NCBI GenBank assembly: GCA_963920635.1
Contig: OY987307.1
Coordinates: 13,841,735 to 13,905,734, forward strand
Length of the DNA: 64,000 nt
Source: Pseudeuparius sepicola
Lineage: Eukaryota; Arthropoda; Insecta; Coleoptera; Anthribidae
Direction of reading: 5' to 3'
Positions within the stretch are counted from its first letter, which is position 1; every line of letters begins with the position of its first letter. A program made the translations under genes and the position numbers. Positions 53,902 through 64,000 of the stretch are shown one piece after another. The notes beneath the pieces were generated by a model. It was not told the DNA's origin and made no database searches. It was given only the letters and a program-made list of their open reading frames with translations.

Positions 53902-56340
53902 GGCAACTAAGAGTAGCCAATAAAGTGGGGTGCCTTTTTGGCATTTGGACTGGGAAAAATTTTAAAATGAAAATTTTATACCTAAATATAGACGTCGCGA
54001 TTTTTGGGAAAAACCATCGAATTGATAAGTACAATGGAAGTCGCACAGGTACCACTTTCATTGTTGCTAGGGGCAGCCAACTCTAGAGAGAGATAGGTTT
54101 CAAATGGCAATAAGTAAGACAACGACGCCTAATGAACGTGTTAGCTGATTCAGGCAAAGGAGGTATATAGGGATGTTGCATATTAATGGGCATGTTCCGT
54201 AATTCTCTTTATTGTATGATCTGTAAATTGAGACAAATAAAATACAAATAAAAAAATAAAAGTTTATTTTAAAATAACAACACGACAAAATATCTAGGAT
54301 AAGGTATACATTTTCAACTTTAATTACTTATAATATTTGATTTATTAATTTTTAAATTCAATTTAATAGGAAAAGCATGTAAGACAGGTAGCTTTTCCAT
54401 ATTTTTATATATATATTATATTGTTTAGGCATCTAACAAAGGGACCAGAACCTCAAGATTAATTCCATCTTTGACTACGAAGAGCTAGGTTCATAAGCAC
54501 GATATTTTGCCAGTTTTTCCCTTGATAGTTTCTGTCATGATTTGGAAAATAAAAAACTATAGTAATTACATACTTTTTAAGTTTGCGCTGCCCAAAATTC
54601 TCTATGAAATTGCTCTCAATAAATTGTTGACTACAAATGCAAGTAAATACTTGTAGACAGTACAAAATTTTTCCTTTTTATTGCTGCAATCCATTTGTCT
54701 CTAATATCACCTAATCTCTTGGAAAACTGCAAAGTTATTAGCAAAGATTTTTAAGACTTACGAATGAAAGAAACCCCACTATTCTTATTCTTTCCGCCCC
54801 ATTTGGTACATCCAAATACACAACAGGAGTTGACCCTCTTTTTTTGTAATTTACAACTTAAACAGAAAGAATATAGCCGCATAGCTAAATTAAATTTTCT
54901 CTCCGATCTAAAAATATAGTATTAAACCAAATACCAACTAAGAAAACTCAACGCAGTTTTATACGAAACTGCCACCACGACACGAACTCAAATCAAATAT
55001 AAATAATACAATAATTACTCCTATTCGTATTGGGACTTGGGACAGAAGGAAAATTAAAATGACGTTTGACAACGGAACTCGTTTGAAGCACAGGACACAA
55101 AAATGGAAAGTTAGGACAAACATCTCTTTTGTGTTATGTGGTTTTTGCCGGAATCAGCTGATTTATTTTCTATTTCACTTACTCAAGTTTGGCTGCCAGT
55201 TTCTCTCTCTACACTCCTTCCATCTACTTGTCATTTCAATGGGAAAAACAGATGGAGCCAAAATTGACGAAGTTATATTTAAAATGTTTGCTCCCGGAAT
55301 TGGTAGATCCGACCACAACACATCTTAGAGGCACAAAGTAGGAAAAGAAAAAAGTAATAGAAATTCAAAATACCACATAGATATAGCATAACCTACCTAC
55401 CTAATGTGGAAATAATAATTTATTGAAACACTGTTCTACTTTGGCTGTTTGATTGATAGGAATAATAATTTCATGTCAGAAAAACTTGTAAAAAGTTATA
55501 AAAAAATTTCTTTCCAATTCAGTGCACTTATCAGAAAAACAATTATTATTGCATAAAAAATATCGAAATATACAGACAAAACTTGTTTTTTTTATTAATT
55601 TCTATAACCCAATTTTCCGCAAGGCACTGAAGAAAAAAACAGGGTTAGTAAATAACAAAAAAGACTCGAAAATATACTTTCGGAATTCGTACAAATAGGG
55701 GTATGTGTTTAATATTTACATGTGTTTAATATTTATATTTTTTCAACAATAGCACAACAAATACACAAACCGAGTCAACAACAAAACGCCATGAAGTAGT
55801 CAGGTTGCAGCCCTACAACTTTTGTATTTGATATTTTTTTCGAAGTTGATAAATAAAAAAGTTATGAAGTGGCCTAATTTCGCGGAATTACCCTGTACAC
55901 CGGCGCCCTTCCGACCGATTCAGCTCTCGGCTGCCTGGCGGTCCGACTCGCTCGGGTCCGAAAAAACGTCGTCCGTCGTCCGACACCGTTCCTCGCGCTA
56001 ACGGGCTGCCGGAAGGGACGAGAGTGCGTGGTGAGGGGTGACTAGAGGAGAATATTCCTGAGATTCCAGCCGGTCGTCGCGACCGTTAATTTTAGATCTT
56101 GTCTGCGCGGTCATGACTCTTAATGAGTAAAGTACGCCCCTGAAAGGGTGCCACATAGTTTTGAAACACCTTGTATAACTCAATAATTTTAAGACACTTG
56201 TATTATTACATGGTATTTTATAGGCAAATATGAGGATTCTTTCCGTAAATTGCAAGTATTGCAAAATCGATCAATGAGGGTTATTTTATAAAGAGAAAGA
56301 GATAAATATTCAAAAATTGTAGGTATAAAATTTTAAAAAC
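53902..56340. other. No gene recognised
   Basis: Mostly AT-rich. A GC-rich patch at about 55900-56060 is followed by the inverted relative of the 47.25-47.31 kb repeat (about 56105-56170). An ORF at 54459-54665 (minus) has no motif I can name. Confidence 0.4.
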
Positions 56341-56375
56341 TTGGGGACAAAATATTTAAAAAATTTAGAAATGCG

Positions 56376-56615
56376 ATGGAAAAAAATAGTGGCTTTCAGT
56401 TTCTTAGCCAAGTAGCAAATATTTTAAAGGGAGATTATACCGAATCCGTCGATTTGGATTCTGTGATAGTGAGCAATTTTAAAAGCGCACCTCTTACATC
56501 GGTTTATGTGGAAAGGAGTTTCTCCATTTATAAATTTTTATATTCTGATAGAAGACAAAATTTTTTAATTGTGAATTTTGAGCAACATTTAGTGGTTTAT
56601 TGTTTTTACAACTAA
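56376..56615 (+). pseudogene. hAT transposase C-terminal (dimerisation) fragment
   Basis: The frame reads APLTSVYVERSFSIYKFLYSDRR followed by LIVNFEQHLVVYC in two blocks. The S-x-x-VERSFS-x-YK-x-x-L-x-D-RR pattern and terminal HLVVYC are hallmarks of the hAT C-terminal dimerisation region in CGGBP1-like insect hAT proteins. Only about 80 codons remain; the catalytic part is absent. Confidence 0.7.
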
Positions 56616-56619
56616 ATTT

Positions 56620-59600
56620 CAACCTGATTTTTATAATTTATACTAAATACATATTTTGATTTAGTTTAATCGCCCTGTATGTAAACAATTAAAAATAAAA
56701 TATTGTTACTTTTACTATGTATAAATGCATTTAGAAATTTGTATGTATGTACATTATATATGTTTATTTCTAAATGAAACAATAAATTTATATTTTTAAA
56801 GTATTTCTTAATTTGCATATTTTCAACACTCTCCTGCATAGTTTGAGTAAATTATTTGCATATTTATGCGCATATTTTTAGGGTTTAGACTTGCATATTT
56901 GGGTTACTCTACTCATCAATATCGATTAATGTGAAATTAAATTTACAGGTAATACCTAATTAATTTGTTCCATAAAAGTCAAAAATTTTGCTTAGATACT
57001 TAAAATAGTTTGATATTAATTTAATTTATTATTATTTTGGCATCAATTTAGAACTGGAAAACGTAATGTAACTAAATTTATAGGGTAAATGCTAGACAGT
57101 ACATCGACATAACAGAATTTGAAAGCGTTAATATGATTTTCTTTTAAAAAATAACTATTCTTATCGGTAATTAGTAATAAAAAGTTAATTGAATATAAAG
57201 CTAGTGATATAAAAAATTTTTTTCGAAGTTACAAGATTTAAAAATATTCAAAATATATTCAAAAATATTTAAAATTTGCAAAAAACTAAATCTTTTATTA
57301 GAGCGTTCAAATTTGGCGCACTTACGTAAAATTGAAAAAGAAACAACTTTTTCAAGTAAAACTTTTTGATATTTTAACAAACCCATTTTTGGCGACATAT
57401 TTTTTTAAATGTAATTTTTACAGATAACGAAACTCACATGACCACGTTTGAGTGGGTAATTTTTCATCATTTTTCAAGCAAAAGGTAACCCCAAAATTAA
57501 ATTTCAAAATAAAACATGAATTAAACATTTTCCCCCTATGGCGCGAACTTTTTGAAGGACACTGTATAAACTTAGATGAAAAATTAAATGAACTGAGTGT
57601 TCTGGAAAAATTGTCACTCCAGCTGATAACTGATATACACTGATACTGATAAATACATACATCTTTCAATGCGTTTATTTAATATGTTTTTTTTTTAATC
57701 TAAATGAAAAAGTGGCATTGGGAAAGTCCAATTATTATTCTTACCCAAAGAATCTGTGGTTGACGGATTTACCTACTTATTTATTACATCATATATTTTC
57801 CTAATATCCAATCCAATCCAATAATCTGCGCAAAGTTCAATATCGTCTAGTCGGATGTACCCTCTCGTCTTCCTCGAGTAACAACTGTCGAGTTCCCCGC
57901 ACAGTCAGGAATTCATTAGAAGCGTCGGAGGCGTCTAGCGTTGCCTCACAAAGAATCTGCATTGTTTCGCTGAAATTGGAAAAACCGCCTGGGGGGCCCG
58001 GTACGGCTTAGGCCTAAGAATGCGCTATTAAAGAACAAGTGAATTATTGTCTAAACTTCCCTCATGTTATATTAAAAGTATCTTCTGACGTAAGCATCGA
58101 AATTTGAAAATGAAAATCCCAGATAAGTTCTTACTCAATAATTGTTGCGTAGTTATACAAATAATCCGGAATTGATTCTCCTTCATAACGAGATACCTTA
58201 GATGCCACTAACTATAATTATTACTGTTTGATTTTGAGAGATTTCCTCAGTAACTAATCAAATTGAAACTTACTTTACACCTTTTACAAGATTAGAGTAC
58301 CAGCATTGGGAGAGTAGAGGAGGTACATGACATAATTCCGATAAATTGTAATTTTTCTTATTTTCAATATTACAAAAAATAAAATTTTAACTTCACATCA
58401 AATAATGACGAACACAAAAAAATCTTATTGGAAATGTAAACTAAGCACAATCATTGTTTACTTACCTTTAGAAATACCAAAATGTTGCCGATTGAAAATA
58501 AATTTTCAATTGATATACCTAAATATGAATATCCTTGATTTGGTTTCATTAGTATGATACAGCCGTGTTTTAATCAAATTAATTTAATTTTATTACCTTA
58601 ATAACTCGCTTAATAATGACTTGAAGATAAATATGATTACTCTTTGACTAACTTAAGAATAGATATTTATATTGCAAGATGTGTAAGGTAACATGGGCGT
58701 TATCTCTGTCCTTAAAAGTACCTCCGAGACCAACAAAGAGTTTACGCATCTTGTAAATTATAGGTTCTTTGAATTCAGTCTATGCTATGGCATAGATTTT
58801 TAGTCGGGACTTTTAAAAACCCTCGCTAAGTAACTGCCTATCAATTTCAATATATTGGCGTTATTATTTTTTCTTTCACATAATTTATATTCTTTTTCAT
58901 TAAAGACAAAAAAATTAAACAAAGTGTCGCGTTGCTACTAAGATTTTATTAATGGTTTTAAGGTCTTTTCATCGTAAGCTTTGCTGGGCAATAATTTTTG
59001 TACCTAGCAACTACTTTCAATCACGAACCTATATGCCATAGTTTAAGCTACATTTTAGTTACAAATAGTGGGGTATGGGCTGGAGGCTGTGGTTGCTATA
59101 TAGAAGTTCAGAATATTCGAAATGGTTTCAGATGATAGTGACAAAATATTGCAAAAAAAATATTGTAGGTGGCATAAGTAAATATTTACAAATCTGTTGC
59201 CAGAATAGTCTATAAAATATGAACAAACATAGGTAAAGAACATTTCTAAAGTAGTGCAGTGGAACAGATGCAAGTTCAGACTACATGTAATATTTTTTGT
59301 TTTGATATGTACATACGAATTAATGTGATATCTAATACTAGTGGAAGAAGCATAGTGATGAAGCCGCGAGTTATTCTCATTACTCGTTCGGGTTACTATC
59401 CCCGCCCTGCAGGTTTGGGTCATACCTAATTCTCCCAAGTATCTTAACCCTCTAGTTGAGTAATACATTATAACTGTGCCAGTTGCAGATGGTAACAAAG
59501 TAACCACTGAAAATCTAATAATTTCATATTTAATGCTCCCTTTCTACGTTAGCAACGAGCTCACAGTTTTTGTATGATTACTTCAAAGTTACTACATTCG

Positions 59601-59625
59601 TGTCATTTATTCTGAATAAAATATC
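56620..59625. other. No gene recognised
   Basis: AT-rich with a GC-richer stretch at about 57860-58020. ORFs of 60-150 codons (largest on the minus strand at 59055-59507) show no recognisable motif. Confidence 0.4.
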
Positions 59626-59629
59626 AGTA

Positions 59630-59870
59630 CAAGCGACGCGATCCCCCAATTTTTTCCTTCCTTTCTCTCGTCAGCACAGTGCGGGCGCGAAGCTATTGTC
59701 CTCCTGCTCTGTATATTTCCCCTCTTTTGAAGGAAAGGGTGGCGCTGTAACTCTCCGGGATTGAGAGTGTCTAGGACACGGACATCTTTTGTAGCGGCGA
59801 CGGCGTTCGTTATTTTCGACGACGCGGACTGCTGGAGAGGGATTTCTCGTGCAAAAACGTGAAAATATTA
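59630..59870 (+). repeat. Copy 1 of a diverged direct repeat
   Basis: Shares CCCAATTTTTTCCTTCC, TCGTCAGCACAGTGCGGGC and TTCGTTATTTTCGACGA with 60875-61150, in the same order and orientation. See the finding on its coding-like substitution pattern. Confidence 0.7.
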
Positions 59871-60874
59871 GCGTTGATAGGATGTGCTCTTTTTTCTGAA
59901 ATATGGCGAATTTGCGATAATTCTTATTTTCACAAGATTCTCATTCTCACTTGCATCTTATATTAGGAATGCTATAAAAATGTATTAATTTTGCACTTCT
60001 TGTCGCTTTTAAGTCAGTATCTACCTGGGATTGTCTTTTGCATGATAGTATTCCATAATATTATTTTCGTAAAGTTCTTAATTTCCTTTTGGCGCCATTC
60101 CAAGAAGACATAGTATTTTTGATTTTTCTTAATAATTTCTTCGTAGATTCCTTTTCGGCATTTACTATTTGTAGATAGATACATTGGAATAAGATTTTTT
60201 GGAAATTATTTCATACAAAAATATAAATAATAATTTAAATTTTTAATTTAAAAATTAAAATCAATATTTTAATTAAACTATTTAAAAATGGAATTTTCTC
60301 TTGCGTTTTTGTCTTAACAGCAACTTAGGTATAATATGAACACCAAGCATTTTAGATTGATGTTATTGCCTGTACTTATGCTAATTTAAATTAACTGTCA
60401 ATATGTCAAACACTGAAAAGCAAATAACTTCAGAAAAAGCATGAAAATAAATTTTGATTCATGATCTGAATGCGCCGGCGCCGTCCAACACCACTGATAA
60501 AATTTGCGACAACAACCAACAATGTTTTTGAATCTTATTAGCGATTGAATTATCTTTGGAAAGACTTGTCTTGTGATATTTATTCTCGATAAAAGATTAG
60601 TATTGTTTTTTTAGTTTCTAATTAAATCTACTATCCACACTAGTTCATTCTCAGATGAGCAGAAGCATTTTTTTATATTTTATTTTAGTGTAGGTGACAA
60701 GTAAATTAGTTCCTAATTTTACTTCTTAAGCGTCGTCTGTAACTTCAAATAGAGTTGTTTCCTCCACAACATATGCTATAAAACGAAGATTTAAGGAAAC
60801 TTTCAGAGTTGGTAAAAACGTTTAGTTTTTGTACCATTAGTTCAGAGAAATGTATTAATTAAAAGTCATCAAAA

Positions 60875-61150
60875 TTGTCCCCTAATTTTTTCCTACCGAA
60901 GCCCTGTGTCGTTTCTCTCATCAGCACAATGCGGGCAAAGCCATTGTCATCCCGCCGTAGATACTACCATACTTTTGGAGGGACAGGGAGGCGCTTCAAC
61001 CCCCAGGGGTTGGGAGTGTCACGGACGTGGATATCTTTTGTGGCAGCGACGGCATTCGTTATTTTTGACGATGCGGGCTGTGGGAGATGTTCTTGTGCCC
61101 GATATGGGGAACACGGGGAACAGTTTTACTGGCAAAAACGTGACAATATT
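60875..61150 (+). repeat. Copy 2 of a diverged direct repeat
   Basis: Same segment as 59630-59870, slightly longer. A 95-codon ORF crosses it (SPNFFLPKP, GLGVSRTWIS, VAATAFVIFDDAG) but matches no family I know. Confidence 0.7.
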
Positions 61151-61159
61151 ACTGGTTCT

Positions 61160-62015
61160 TAGAATAGGACGCTTGTTGAAATTTGTCAACTTTTCACTTT
61201 TCAGAAATTTGGCTTCAATTTAGAAACTCGAGTCCGCATATACGAGATGAATAAGAAATACCTACAAATATGCAGAGTTCGAAAATTTCTTATACATTCG
61301 TATACATGAAAACTTTTTCAAGTTGTCAGGAAAAAACACCACTTAATAAATTCTGGTGTTTTGTGAGTGTTTCGTTCAGATTCAACTTTTGAAAAATTAA
61401 AACCTTAAAAAGATTAGATTTTTAACAATAACTAAAAAAATAACTTCAACAACTTTGATTTTGAGCTTTCAAATAATATGACAAATCAAATCCAGCACAA
61501 GTCACAGTGACATTAAAATTTTCTTTGAGAACGGAGAGACTCTTACCGTTGACTGACGGCTTAATTACGTCAGTCAACGCTCTAACTCTTCGAAAACCCA
61601 ACCAAGGCACAACCGATTCCAGAAAAGCCCGGAAGTTGAGAAGGCTTCCGAGTCCACGCCGCGTTACCTGTGACTTTCTGTCATTTTTTGATTTCACAGA
61701 AAAAACTTAAATAAAAGTATTGCGTGTGTGTGTATTAGTGCAAAAGTGAAGTGATTCCTAAATTACTCAGTTTTAAACTTATGATTTTAATATTTGGTAT
61801 ATGAACAACTATTTTAGTGACTTAATAAACTGTGGAAAACGTTTTTTCTTAAATAAGTTTTTTTTCTGAGTGACTTAACATAGTTTGCATATTAGAAAAA
61901 AATATTTTGTAGGACTTAACTTATGTTAAGTCCCTACTTAAGTCAGAATAGATAAAGCAAAACCATTTTAAGTCCAAATAAAGTTTGTATTACTCTAGAA
62001 AAAAAACCATTTAAC
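61160..62015. other. No gene recognised
   Basis: AT-rich sequence. An inverted pair (ACCGTTGACTGACGG and CGTCAGTCAACGCT) lies at about 61547-61582. Confidence 0.4.
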
Positions 62016-62017
62016 AA

Positions 62018-62036
62018 TATAATAATAATAATAATA
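62018..62036. repeat. (ATA)n microsatellite, LINE 3' tail
   Basis: Simple trinucleotide run at the 3' end of the minus-strand LINE, typical of Jockey/CR1-group tails. Confidence 0.6.
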
Positions 62037-64000
62037 GTTTATTGATCACAGTTATCACAGACAGGGATATATGACAAGTCAGTGCAGTAGTAGATTAATC
62101 ATGTACAAAATTTGTAAAATCAAAATGCATATATTCATCTCTGGTATAAAAGGCGTTTTCTAGGAGCACCGATTTTATCAGTTTAACATATGTTTTAAAC
62201 TCTTTATTCTTTATATAATTCGGTAGTTTATTATAAAGAATTGCACCGCTGTAGTAAGGGTTGGATTCGAAGAGTGTTAGGCTGTGAGCAGTGTATTGTA
62301 AGTCTGAACCATGTCTGGTGTTGTAATCGTGATATTGATTTAAGTTGATGAATTCATGTAGAAGAAGCTCCACAATAAAAAGGCATGGGAAAGTTAACAA
62401 ACGTTTACTGATAAAGGTACTTCTGCAAGACTCAAGATAACTCAAGCCAAAAAGATTTCTGATTGCACGCTTTTGAAGCAAAAAAACTCTTCTTGATTCA
62501 CTTGACATGCCCCAGCACACTATACCATATCTAAGAATTGATTCAAAATTTGAAAAGTAGAAGATTCTTGCAGAATGCTCACCTGCGATCAATCTTAGTC
62601 TCTTGAGTGCAAAACATATCGACGCACATTTACGACACACATAGTCAACTTCATTTTTCCAATTTAAAGAAGAATCAATATATAAACCTAATAATTTAAA
62701 GCTACCTGTTGAATCGATTTAGAATTAATTTTTATTAGTGGACTTGATTGATAGTAAGCTAGGTACGGATAAAATTGTAGCATTTGGGTTTTCTCTTCAT
62801 TTAGGTGTAGTAAGTTATCTTTAAAGTAACTTGAAATGAGCTGCATTTCTGAATTAATTTGTGCTGTTAAGTCATGGTGATCTTTGTTGTATGCCACTAA
62901 GGTAATGTCATCTGCAAATGCACAATGATACAGTTTTATAAATCATTACAATATAGGAGAAACAATAGAGGGCCAAGAACACTACCTTGTGGTACCCCTG
63001 TTTTGATTGATAAGTTATCTGATGATTCACCTGCAAACGAGACGAATTGCCTTCGATCTGTTAAATAACTCTCTAAAAGTTTATTGGAATTTCCTCTTAA
63101 ACCGTACTGAGCAATCTTATTTAAAAGTATTTTATGGTTTACACAATCAAACGCCTTTGACAAGTCAATAAATACTGCCATTACTTTTTCGTTCAGATCT
63201 AAGTGTGTGTAGATTAGTCGAAGAATGCTAAGCAGTGCTGTTATTGTTGATCTTTTTTGCCGAAAACCATGCTGGTGGGGAGAGAGAAGATTACTGGATT
63301 CGAGAAAATGAATAATTCTGTTTAATATAAGTTTTACAAATATTTTGGAAAAGACCGATATTAAGGCTATTGGGCGGTAATTTGATATATTTTTAGGGTC
63401 ACCTTTCTTGTATAGTGGTATTACTTTTGATACTTTCAAGGTATTTGGAAAACAATTTGTTTTGAAACAGAGATTTAGAATGAAACATATGGGCTTAGCT
63501 ATAAGAGAAGATTTTTTTATTAGGGTTGTACTGAAATTATCAGGACCGTTTGCCTTAGTATTCTTGAGTTGTTGTATTATGTTCAGAATTTCTTTTTCAT
63601 CTGTAGGTTCAAGTATTAGAGTTTCAGTTACCAGTTGAAAATCATGACAACCAAATGTATCTTGTACTGCTACAGAGCTTAAGTTGTATCCCAATTCTTC
63701 CGGTAGATTTTTAAAATGTAAGTTAAAAGCATTTGCAATATGGGCAGAATGCGTTTCATCAACGTTGTTTATAATGAAAGTAGGATTGAATTTTCTTTTT
63801 GTGTTTTTTAATGCTCGAATTAATTATGCCCCATACTGTTTTTGATTTATTTTCGGCCGAGTCAATTTTTTTTGAATAGTAAAGTTTTTTTGCTTCTCTA
63901 ATGACCTTTCTGTATAAGTATTTATATTTTTTAAAATAATTTATATCTATCAACCGTAAAACTTTTTGTTGATTTAATTCTTTTAAAGTTTCACTAGATT
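62018..64000 (-). mobile_element. Non-LTR retrotransposon (Jockey/CR1 group), 3' part, ORF2 broken
   Basis: On the minus strand from the window edge: an endonuclease-RT linker (63953-63759), then RT blocks NYRPIALISVFSKIF, HQHGFRQKRST, VFIDLSKAFDCVNH (first catalytic Asp) and GVPQGSVLGPLLFLLY in 63694-62936. The FADD active site lies at about 62910, DNLLHLNEEKTQ in 62897-62688, and a C-terminal domain RYGIVCWGMSSESRR through NTRHGSD and YNKLPNYIK in 62640-62095. It ends in an (ATA)n tail. Frame breaks lie near 62935 and 62680. The endonuclease and ORF1 lie outside the window. Confidence 0.9.

Noticed and set aside
59055..59507. 150-codon minus-strand ORF
   Set aside because: Low-complexity, hydrophobic and cysteine-rich translation of AT-rich DNA, with no motif or splice context; probably chance.

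Overview
The window is AT-rich, intron-bearing nuclear DNA from an arthropod, most likely an insect. The evidence is the density of insect-type transposons (BEL/Pao, Ty3/Gypsy gag, Jockey/CR1-group LINE, piggyBac, Tc/mariner, hAT, FLYWCH-MULE), many CAGGGTG-ended fold-back MITEs, and a THAP-type zinc-finger exon set with GT-AG splice sites. No bacterial operons or CRISPR arrays are present. Species cannot be fixed from sequence alone.

The centrepiece, about 6.45-22.35 kb, is a near full-length Maverick/Polinton (adintovirus-like) provirus of about 16 kb with terminal inverted repeats, all genes on the + strand. The order is PLA2-domain virion protein, adenain-like protease, penton-like protein, small overlapping ORF, double-jelly-roll major capsid protein, small ORFs, membrane protein, BIR-RING inhibitor of apoptosis (IAP), packaging ATPase, conserved unknown, fibre-like coiled coil, chromodomain integrase, unknown, small beta-rich protein and protein-primed DNA polymerase B. 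It falls into a virion/late half ending at a poly(A) signal near 15.69 kb, then a GC-rich non-coding spacer, then a replication half. The copy is decaying: penton, ATPase, fibre, integrase, polymerase and one unknown carry frameshifts, and polymerase motif A lacks its aspartate. PLA2, MCP and IAP are still open. Two features look more than ordinary: a canonical -1 frameshift heptamer (A AAA AAC) exactly where the PLA2 frame meets an ATG-less protease frame, and a 50-bp GT-AG intron joining an upstream exon to the polymerase.

Around it: 0-6.4 kb has a Gypsy gag remnant split by a fold-back insertion, MITEs and a tRNA-like (SINE head) Pol III promoter. 22.4-29.8 kb is mostly unassigned DNA with a LINE RNase H fragment and palindromic MITEs. 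29.805-35.853 kb is a complete but frameshifted BEL/Pao element on the minus strand, with both LTRs, a PBS/PPT and a perfect 5-bp target duplication TGGGT. 37-39.6 kb holds mariner and piggyBac fossils. 40.8-41.9 kb has three phase-compatible THAP-like exons on the minus strand. 42.7-53.9 kb is a cluster of large palindromes: one contains a TTAA-flanked MITE whose empty site survives in the opposite arm, and another is split by a FLYWCH-MULE with tandem-repeat ends. 54-62 kb is sparse (a hAT fragment and a diverged direct repeat with a coding-like substitution pattern). 62.0 kb to the end is the 3' part of a non-LTR retrotransposon on the minus strand.
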